From JBBRHQ01 sp963840235 (GTDB taxonomy: Bacteria; Actinomycetota; Thermoleophilia; Solirubrobacterales; 70-9): 64,000 bases of DNA. Shown one piece after another: positions 57,804-64,000 of this stretch. The notes under the pieces were generated by a model. It was given only the letters and a program-made list of their open reading frames with translations. It searched no databases and was not told the origin of the DNA. The stretch's first letter is position 1. Each line of letters starts with the position of its first letter. The stretch spans positions 62,001-126,000 of the forward strand of contig CAWIYC010000005.1 of the NCBI GenBank assembly GCA_963840235.1, read 5' to 3'. Made by a program: the position numbers and the translations under genes.

Positions 57804-60116
57804 CTAGATGATGCGAGCGCCCTCGCGGGCGGGGGGCTTCGATGAGAGCCGCACCGGAGCCGAGGAGAGCGCCTGCACCCGCAGGTCGGACCAGGTCAGG
57901 CCCTCGCGCACGAGCGCCGGCAGGCCGAGGGCGACCGCGGTCGCGATCTCGACCGCCTGGAGGATGACGCCGTAGGCGAGCGCGTCGGCGGTGCCGATGC
58001 CGAAGCCGGTGTGAAGGACGCTGATCACCGCCAGCTGGAAGACGCCGATGTTCGACGGGGTCGCCGGCACCACGGCGGTGACGTTGACCGCGAACAGCAC
58101 CGCGGCCGCGGCGCCGATCCCGGCCTGGCCGTCGAGCCCGAGGGCGAACAGCAGCGCCCAGCAGGCGGCGAGCTGGATCGCCCAGGCACCGAGCTGGGCA
58201 CCGGCTGCGAGCGAGCCGCGCTTGGGGTCGCGGAAGACAGTTAGGCCGCGGCGGACCTGGACCATGGCGCTGCGCATGCCGGCCCCGATCCGTGCCAGGC
58301 GCCCGTTGCCGTTGCGGCGCATCAGCGCCGGCGCGATCAGCACCACCAGCAACAGCAGCAGCGGCACCGAGCTGAACCAGAACAGCTTCTGGGTGCCCGA
58401 GTGGAAGAGGTCGGTGGTGGAGACGATGATGACGCCGAGCAGGACCAGGGCGAGGATGTTGAGCATCGTCTGCGAGACCAGGGTTCCGAGCAGAACCGGG
58501 ACGGTCTCCCGCATGCGCCCGGTTCGGCGCGAGAGCGACATCACGCGCGCCGGCTCGCCCAGGCGGGCGGGGAGCGTCGCCGACATCAGCACGCCGATCA
58601 TCGTCGCCGAGGTGACGTCGCGACGGCGGACCGGGCGGTTGGGCAGGGCAGCGCGGACGATCGCGTACCACGACGCGGCTCGGAAGAAGAGCGAGGCTGA
58701 CATCAGGGCGCAGGCGATCAGCACCCAGGTGAGGTCTGAGCGGACGATGCTGGCGACGACCTTGTCGACTCCGATCTTGTTCGCCGCCAGGGCTGTGAGG
58801 CCGAGGCCGAGGACGGCGGCGACGCCGAGGCCGATGCGACGGGCGGCGCCGCGGCGCTTGCTCCCGTTGCTGGCCGGAACGGGGTCGAGTGAGGGGAGGC
58901 GCTCGGCCGGCCGGCGCGAGCGGCCGTCGGCGGAGGCGAAGCCGGTGCTGCGGGCGATGCGCTCGCCGGCCGTCACCGGGGCCGGTGCCTCGATCGCGCG
59001 CTCGTACACCGAGTTGACCTGGTCGGCCACGCGGGGCCAGGCGTAGCGCTCGGCGCTGATCCGGGCAGCCTCGCCCATCTCGCGCATGCGGTCGGGCTCG
59101 TGCTGGGCGCGCTGAAGCTCCTCGGCCAGGCGCTGGGCGTCGGCAGGCGGCACCAGGACGCCGTCGAGGCCGTCGGTGACGACGTCGCTGTAGCCGGCGA
59201 TGCCGGAGGCGATCACCGGAGTGCCGGCGGCGAAAGCCTCGGTAAGGACCATGCCGAAGCTCTCGCCCGAGAGGGAGGGCGCGCAGAGCACGTCGGCGCT
59301 GTGGAGGGACTGCCACAGCTCCTCCTCGGAGACCCGCCCGCGGGCGTCGATCGAGCTCATCAGCTCCGGGTCCTGCAGGTAGCGGAGGATGTCGGCGTCG
59401 TTGGCGCCGATCACGGTCAGCCGGGCGGGGGCGTGGTCGACCAGGGCGCCGAATGCGGTGAGCAGGAAGGGCAGGCCCTTGCGCTCCTCGGGGCGACCGA
59501 CGAAGAGGATCCGGAACTCGTCGCTTGCGGGCTTGGGGCCGGCGGGCGCGGCGCCGATGTCGACCCCGTTGGGGACGATCTCGTAATGACCGCCGAACCA
59601 GCGCCTGCCGGTCCACTCGGCCGCCTCGGAGACGGCGATCTTGCCCGAGAGCTTGCTGACGACGCGCCGGGCGCCGAGCATGCTGGCGGCGTAATTGGGG
59701 ATCGCCTTCGTCGAGTAGGCATGGAAGGTGCCGACGACCGGGGTCTCGGCGCTGAGCGCCGTGTCCCAGCCGACCAGCGGTGCGATCGGCTCGTGCACGT
59801 GGACGACGTCGAAACCGCCCTCGCGCAGGGCGCGCCGGGTCCCGGTGACGCCCTCGGGGAAGAGCGAGAGGTTGGAGACGGCGCCGTTGGCGCCTATGCC
59901 GACGGTGCGGCCGACCGGGATCAGGTAGTCGGGGACCTCCCTGGCCTCGGCGGGGCTGCGGTGGAGGGCCTTGCTGAGGCTGTCGGGTGGATCGAGGGGC
60001 GCGATGACCCTGACGTGGTCGCCGCGGCCGATGAACTCCTCGGCGAGCGCCTCCACGTGGCGATTCACTCCGCCCCGATAGCTCCACGAATATGGCGAGA
60101 CTAGAGCGATTCTCAC
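57804..60116 (-). CDS. GT4 glycosyltransferase fused to a flippase-like (UPF0104/LPG-synthase-type) membrane domain
   Basis: Protein of 770 residues with two parts. Residues about 1-390 are a GT-B/GT4 glycosyltransferase resembling PimA-type mannosyltransferases: IALVSPYSWSYRGGVNRHVE, ILFVGRPEERKGLPFLLTAF and the E-x7-E motif in SGESFGMVLTEAFAAGTPV. A Ser/Arg linker leads to residues about 440-740, a polytopic domain with seven to eight helices (SATLPARLGEPARVMSLSRR, VPATPSNIGVFQLAVI) of the type seen in AglD/MprF-N proteins. One protein could thus glycosylate a lipid and help move it across the membrane. Substrates are unknown. Confidence 0.88.
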   Translation of the reverse strand: MRIALVSPYSWSYRGGVNRHVEALAEEFIGRGDHVRVIAPLDPPDSLSKALHRSPAEAREVPDYLIPVGRTVGIGANGAVSNLSLFPEGVTGTRRALREGGFDVVHVHEPIAPLVGWDTALSAETPVVGTFHAYSTKAIPNYAASMLGARRVVSKLSGKIAVSEAAEWTGRRWFGGHYEIVPNGVDIGAAPAGPKPASDEFRILFVGRPEERKGLPFLLTAFGALVDHAPARLTVIGANDADILRYLQDPELMSSIDARGRVSEEELWQSLHSADVLCAPSLSGESFGMVLTEAFAAGTPVIASGIAGYSDVVTDGLDGVLVPPADAQRLAEELQRAQHEPDRMREMGEAARISAERYAWPRVADQVNSVYERAIEAPAPVTAGERIARSTGFASADGRSRRPAERLPSLDPVPASNGSKRRGAARRIGLGVAAVLGLGLTALAANKIGVDKVVASIVRSDLTWVLIACALMSASLFFRAASWYAIVRAALPNRPVRRRDVTSATMIGVLMSATLPARLGEPARVMSLSRRTGRMRETVPVLLGTLVSQTMLNILALVLLGVIIVSTTDLFHSGTQKLFWFSSVPLLLLLVVLIAPALMRRNGNGRLARIGAGMRSAMVQVRRGLTVFRDPKRGSLAAGAQLGAWAIQLAACWALLFALGLDGQAGIGAAAAVLFAVNVTAVVPATPSNIGVFQLAVISVLHTGFGIGTADALAYGVILQAVEIATAVALGLPALVREGLTWSDLRVQALSSAPVRLSSKPPAREGARII

Positions 60117-60204
60117 TGTGTGTAAGGGTAGTTGATGTGGCGGTGGCGGATTGTGACGGGGCCCACGCAGGCGGTGCCGCGGGCGGGACCAAGAGAAACC
60201 CCTC

Positions 60205-62103
60205 TCAGGGGTCCCGGTTACCCGTCGTCTGCCGGGTTATTCGCGCCTGAGAGCCCGATTCCGCCCTCTCGGCCCAGACAAAGCCCCCGAACACGAGCAG
60301 GTAGGCGGTGCCGACTTCGAGCAGCAGGGCGCCGGAGTCGTTGGCGAAGGTGCCGACGACGGTCGCCGCGGCGGCACCGGCAAAGCCCGCCAGCACCGCC
60401 GGAAGGCCGTCGAACCAGGGACGGATCCGGCGCCGCCCGAGGACCACCACCGCGATCGCGATCACGACCGCCGGCAGCACCGGCGAGGAGGCGGCGCGAC
60501 CGAAGCTGATGGCCGAGAGGCGCAGACGCCGCTCGGCGACGTTTGCGAGATCGTGGAAACCCCCGGCGTCGAGCACGGAGCGGGTCAGGTGGGCGTCGCC
60601 GCCGCTGAGGAGGTCGATCAGCGCCAGCAGCGCCAGCGCCAGCAGGGGCGCCGCCAGCGCCAGCAGGGCGAGGGCGCGGCGCCCGGTTGTCACCGCAGCG
60701 GCGACCGCCGCCCCCGCGGGGAAGACGATGGCTGCGCCGACGTCGGCACCGAAGCGCCCGGCGGCGAAGACGAAGGCGAAGAGAATTGCGACGGCGAGGA
60801 AGGCGACCGCAGCGGCGCGGCGCGTTTGCCTTCCGGCGGCGAAGCCGGCGATGGCGGCGCCGGTGCCGACGATGATCAAGGGGGCGAGGATCGCCTCGAG
60901 CTCGTTGCCGATCCCGTAGAAGCGGACGCCGCCGCCGGGGTTGGGCCCGACCAGCGAGAGCGAGGTCAGCGGCGAGCCGGCGATGACGTCGATCGCGCAG
61001 GCGACGGTGGTGAGGGCGCAGGCGACGGCCAGGGCCCGGTAGCCGCGGAAGGCGGCGAGGCTGAGGCCCGCCAGCGCCGGCGCGCCGAGCGCCAGCAGCA
61101 GCCGCTCGGCGCCGGTGCCGGGGCTCAGGCCGGCGGCGATCAGGAGCGCCAGCGGCAGGTAGGCGACCGAGAGCGCCAGCAGCCGCAGCGCCGTGCGGGC
61201 GACGCGGCCGCGGAACAGCGCCGCGGCAAGACCGGCGACGAGGACCCAGACAAGGAGGCTGACTCCCACCACGGAGGTCCGGCGGGAGGGGATCTCGGCC
61301 AAGCGGTCGCCGAGCGAGGCGACCTCGTCGAAGTCGGGGCTGCCCCCGGCGCGGATCGCGGTTCCGGTCATCTGCGAGGGAACCGGCTGGCCGAGCCGGC
61401 GGAGGATCGTCGGAGCGAGGTCGATCGAGCTGACGTAGCCGTCGATGCGGGTGCTGTCGGAGGAGAGGTTTCCGTCGAACCCGGCCCCGGCGATGCCGAC
61501 CGCCAGCTGCGAGTGCTCGGCCGGTGGCGGGCGCCCGACCGCGATCAGCAGGTCGCGGCCGCGGAGCCCGCGAGCGAGCGCCGGCAGCCCGGCGGCGGTG
61601 GCGTTGATGACGCTGACCGCGGGGCGGCAGGAGCGGCCGCGGCAGGACAGCGGCAGGCGGTTTACGTGGCCACTGCGGTCGGCCGCCAGCAGCGCCGGCA
61701 GAGTCAGATCGGGGGCCGCCGCCATCGCCCCGGGCCGGAGCGAGGAGGCGAGCAGACCGGGGACTATCTCGGCCGGCGCCGAATCGGCCCGGGCGACGAT
61801 CCGGCCCCACTCGGGCACCTGGGTGCCGAGGGTGTCGGTCAGCGGCAGCTCGCCGTCATAGAGCGAGTCGAACACCCGGTTGCCCTGGGTGATGTCGAGG
61901 TAGGTTTGGTCGGGCGAGACCTCGCCGAGGCCGGCGCTGAGCAGTCCCGGGGAGATCCGCGGGACTGCCTCGAGGGCGGAGACCGGGGTGCCGTTGGGCA
62001 GCAGCGCGACCGTCACCCGCGGCGTCGCACCCGCGACGGCTGGACCCCAGAGGCAGGCTGCGGCCCAGAGCAGCCCGGCGGCGAGCGCTATTTTGGTGAG
62101 CAC
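60205..62103 (-). CDS. polytopic membrane protein with N-terminal exported phosphatase-like domain
   Basis: Protein of about 632 residues from GTG 62103 (GTG 62133 adds ten residues and would overlap the divergent gene). A signal or first helix (TKIALAAGLLWAAACLW) precedes an exported domain of about 260 residues with RIDGYVSSIDLAPTILRRLG, reminiscent of alkaline-phosphatase-superfamily segments but without a clear nucleophile motif. At least ten helices then follow, ending EVGTAYLLVFGGFVWAERAE. Divergent from the HemQ-like gene with essentially no spacer. Function unknown. Confidence 0.7.
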   Translation of the reverse strand: MLTKIALAAGLLWAAACLWGPAVAGATPRVTVALLPNGTPVSALEAVPRISPGLLSAGLGEVSPDQTYLDITQGNRVFDSLYDGELPLTDTLGTQVPEWGRIVARADSAPAEIVPGLLASSLRPGAMAAAPDLTLPALLAADRSGHVNRLPLSCRGRSCRPAVSVINATAAGLPALARGLRGRDLLIAVGRPPPAEHSQLAVGIAGAGFDGNLSSDSTRIDGYVSSIDLAPTILRRLGQPVPSQMTGTAIRAGGSPDFDEVASLGDRLAEIPSRRTSVVGVSLLVWVLVAGLAAALFRGRVARTALRLLALSVAYLPLALLIAAGLSPGTGAERLLLALGAPALAGLSLAAFRGYRALAVACALTTVACAIDVIAGSPLTSLSLVGPNPGGGVRFYGIGNELEAILAPLIIVGTGAAIAGFAAGRQTRRAAAVAFLAVAILFAFVFAAGRFGADVGAAIVFPAGAAVAAAVTTGRRALALLALAAPLLALALLALIDLLSGGDAHLTRSVLDAGGFHDLANVAERRLRLSAISFGRAASSPVLPAVVIAIAVVVLGRRRIRPWFDGLPAVLAGFAGAAAATVVGTFANDSGALLLEVGTAYLLVFGGFVWAERAESGSQARITRQTTGNRDP

Positions 62104-62104
62104 C

Positions 62105-62812
62105 GTGGCCAGCCGGACTTTCGCGAAATTCACGTTCTTCAAGCTCGATCCCGCCTGGCGGCGCCTCGACGACGACCAGCGTGCCGCCGACAAGCTCGAG
62201 TTCCTCGCCGCCTGCGAGGACTTCGGTCTCGACCGCTCGCTGCGCGCCTACTCAACCATAGGCACCCGCAGCGATGTCGACCTGCTGCTGCTGAGCCAGA
62301 GCCCGATCCTCGAGGACATCCACAACTTCCACGTGGTCCTCGGCCAGAGCGGCCTCGCCAAATGGGCCACCACCCCCTACTCCTTCCTCTCGATGACCAA
62401 GGCCTCCCCCTACTCCGAGGAGGAGTCGGTGCGGCCCGAGATCTGCGTGTCGGCGCGCAAGTACCTCTTCCTCTACCCGATGGTCAAGCAGCGCCGCTGG
62501 TTCGGGCTGCCGATGGAGGAGCGCCAGCGGATCATGCGCAGCCACATCGAGGTCGGCCGCCGCTATCCCGAGATCTCGGTCAACACCACCTACTCATTCG
62601 GCCTCGACGACCAGGAGTTCGTGGTCGCCTTCGAGGGCGACGACCCAGGCGAGTTCCTCGACCTGGTCCAGGAGCTGCGCCCGACGCAGGCCAGCGAGTA
62701 CACCGAGCGCGAGACGCCGCTGTTCACCTGCATCGCGATGAGTCTCCGCAAGGCCCTCGACGCCCTCGACGGCATGCCCGTCAGCGCCGCCGAGCCGGCG
62801 CGGCTTGCCTGA
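62105..62812 (+). CDS. hemQ: HemQ/chlorite-dismutase family heme protein
   Basis: Cytosolic protein of 235 residues from GTG 62105 (GTG 62096 adds three). The Cld/HemQ signature is clear: YLFLYPMVKQRRWFGLPMEE, then RQRIMRSHIEVGRRYPEISV, with His as the likely proximal heme ligand, YSFGLDDQEFVVAFEGDDPG and ERETPLFTCIAMSL. In Actinobacteria HemQ decarboxylates coproheme III to heme b. A true chlorite dismutase would need the distal Arg in its own context, which I cannot confirm. No other heme-synthesis gene is in the window. Confidence 0.85.
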   Translation: MASRTFAKFTFFKLDPAWRRLDDDQRAADKLEFLAACEDFGLDRSLRAYSTIGTRSDVDLLLLSQSPILEDIHNFHVVLGQSGLAKWATTPYSFLSMTKASPYSEEESVRPEICVSARKYLFLYPMVKQRRWFGLPMEERQRIMRSHIEVGRRYPEISVNTTYSFGLDDQEFVVAFEGDDPGEFLDLVQELRPTQASEYTERETPLFTCIAMSLRKALDALDGMPVSAAEPARLA

Positions 62813-62830
62813 CCTGGAATCCGGCCCGCC

Positions 62831-63754
62831 TCAGGGAAGGCGGGTCCATTGCGGCGACTTGCCGCCGACGCTGGCGTTGACGCGCTTCAAATGCGAACCG
62901 CCGACCTTGACGGTGAAGAAGCGGAAATTGCCGTGGGAGCGCTTGACGAAGACGATGGCGCCGCCGCCGGGCGAGAAGTCGGGATCGGTCTCCTCGCCGG
63001 CGTGAGTGGGCACCACCGTGTGCCGGCCGGAGCCGTTGGAGCGCATCAGCATCAGTCGTCCACCGCCGGCGTCGGAGCCGTAGGCGATCCGGCTGCCGTT
63101 TGGCGAGAAACTGGGGTCGGTCTCGTCGGCGGCGGCCGAGGTCAGCTGGCTGGTGGACCCCGTGCGGACGTTGACGACCCAGATGTCCTGGTTTCCGCTC
63201 GAGTTCCGCTCGAAGGCGACCCTGCGGCCGTTGCGCGAGAATGACGGGTGCTTGGCGCGGCCGATCGTCGTCAGCCTGCGAACGCCGTGGCCGTCTGCCT
63301 TCACCAGGTGGAGGTCGCCGTCCTTCGGGTAGACGATCTTGCGTCCGTCGGCGCTGAGCGCCGCCGAGTTGACGCCGTCGCGGTAGAAGGGGTGCAGCAG
63401 CGGTGTCTTGTTTCGCCCCCTGCCGTTGTAGCGGAGCATGCGATTGATCAAGCCGCCACTCGGGCCGGAGGAGATGAACTCGGTCACGGCGACGATCCGC
63501 TTCCCGTTCTTGCTGGCCCCGAGACCCCGCAGGCTGATGATCTTGTGCGACGGGTCGGGGTCCACCTTTGCCAGGGTCCGCACCCCGCTCCCGTCGGCCC
63601 GCATCGAGCGGATCTTGTCGAAGCCGCCGAAGACGATCCTCGTTTGCGTGGAAGGCCGCTTGGCGGCGCCGGTGGGGGCGGCGGCGATTGCGAGGGCGGC
63701 TGCGAGGACGATGACCGCAACCCGGCTCGACTTGATCGCGACCTCACGCCCCAT
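62831..63754 (-). CDS. secreted TolB/PD40-type beta-propeller protein 1
   Basis: Exported protein of 307 residues from ATG 63754; a TTG at 63763 adds three. Signal peptide VAVIVLAAALAIAAAPTGAA. The mature part is a set of PD40 blades with the repeat pattern H/D-P-S-FSxNGxRIAF: RAKHPSFSRNGRRVAFERN, ETDPSFSPNGSRIAYGSD and ETDPDFSPGGGAIVFVKR. It ends KSPQWTRLP, matching the ending of the next gene (LQWTRIP), so the two are tandem paralogues. Such propellers bind proteins or peptides outside the membrane; the partner is unknown. Confidence 0.85.
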   Translation of the reverse strand: MGREVAIKSSRVAVIVLAAALAIAAAPTGAAKRPSTQTRIVFGGFDKIRSMRADGSGVRTLAKVDPDPSHKIISLRGLGASKNGKRIVAVTEFISSGPSGGLINRMLRYNGRGRNKTPLLHPFYRDGVNSAALSADGRKIVYPKDGDLHLVKADGHGVRRLTTIGRAKHPSFSRNGRRVAFERNSSGNQDIWVVNVRTGSTSQLTSAAADETDPSFSPNGSRIAYGSDAGGGRLMLMRSNGSGRHTVVPTHAGEETDPDFSPGGGAIVFVKRSHGNFRFFTVKVGGSHLKRVNASVGGKSPQWTRLP

Positions 63755-63814
63755 ATGCCGCAACCCTACTACCGGGGAATCCGGAATCGATCGGGTGAGG
63801 ACGGATCTCCGGCT

Positions 63815-64000
63815 CTATGGAATCCGCGTCCATTGCAGACCGCGCGGCCTCACCTTGAGGTGCGCCACCGCCACCTTCGGGTTCTTGCCCGAGGTTCGAA
63901 CCGTCCGCAGCGAGTAGCGCCGCGGCGAGCGGTCGCCGTTGACCTCCACCAGGCGCAGGTACGCGATCGCGCGCCCGTTGGGCGAGAAGTCCGGATCGAG
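63815..64000 (-). CDS. secreted PD40-type beta-propeller protein 2, partial (N-terminus outside window)
   Basis: The last 61 codons of a gene entering from the right edge on the minus strand. They read LDPDFSPNGRAIAYLRLVEV, then a basic stretch and a closing VRPRGLQWTRIP with stop TAG at 63815-63817. The PD40 blade and ending mirror the gene at 62831, 60 bp downstream, so these are tandem copies. The start and signal peptide are not in the window. Confidence 0.75.
   Translation of the reverse strand, partial: LDPDFSPNGRAIAYLRLVEVNGDRSPRRYSLRTVRTSGKNPKVAVAHLKVRPRGLQWTRIP

Noticed and set aside
57727..60192. An 821-residue minus-strand frame overlapping the GT4-fusion gene
   Set aside because: It is Arg/Pro-rich out-of-frame translation; the 770-residue frame carries the motifs.

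Overview
The window is GC-rich, densely coded actinobacterial chromosome. Many starts are GTG or TTG, and 4-nt ATGA/GTGA gene overlaps are common. An mIHF-type nucleoid protein, a YrbE/YrbE/Mkl-type lipid ABC operon, LppX-like and other lipoproteins, and PD40 and glucose/sorbosone-dehydrogenase paralogue families suggest the Thermoleophilia (Solirubrobacterales-like). That placement is inference. I see no tRNA, rRNA, CRISPR array, prophage or insertion sequence.

Layout. 1-10.8 kb: a MacB/FtsX-type exporter (permease cut by the window edge), a DUF4239-type membrane protein, a TVP38/DedA-like protein, an acyl-CoA dehydrogenase behind a TetR-type palindrome, a small-gene run (Bcp peroxiredoxin, MOSC, GNAT) and two adjacent cation/Ca2+ antiporters. 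10.8-19.8 kb: an LppX-like lipoprotein, an ArsA-HSP20 ATPase, a large zinc-ribbon/cyclase/AAA/TPR signalling protein, EVE and DUF2203 proteins and PPK2. 19.8-26.6 kb: a MoxR/VWA pair, a TauE/SafE transporter with a cysteine-free Rrf2 regulator, and a TPP riboswitch controlling a three-gene ABC importer, probably for a thiamine precursor. 26.5-33.1 kb: a GAF/PAS/GGDEF/EAL protein, an AlkA-like glycosylase, and a divergent pair (GNAT-fold acyltransferase and serine-palmitoyltransferase-like enzyme) that may be a bacterial ceramide module. 33.1-42.4 kb: an mIHF-like gene with its own promoter and structured flanks, a thioredoxin-fold protein, an MMPL/RND exporter, an inverted pair of about 80-bp repeats, and the YrbE/YrbE/Mkl operon.

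42.4-53.9 kb is the most distinctive region. It holds a lipoprotein and six paralogous secreted glucose/sorbosone (PQQ-type) dehydrogenases. Five are consecutive and the sixth follows an aldehyde dehydrogenase and an alpha/beta hydrolase. One copy carries a +1 frameshift, and two others share a perfectly identical 193-bp block that looks like gene conversion. 53.9-64 kb: a SAM riboswitch and B12-dependent MetH, a GT4 glycosyltransferase fused to a flippase-like membrane domain, a polytopic membrane protein divergent from a HemQ/chlorite-dismutase-family gene with almost no space between their starts, and two tandem PD40 beta-propeller proteins (the second cut by the edge).

A 46-bp element occurs three times, each time 18-41 nt after a stop codon and in the orientation of that gene. 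It folds into a short hairpin and is the best candidate here for an undescribed 3'-UTR motif.
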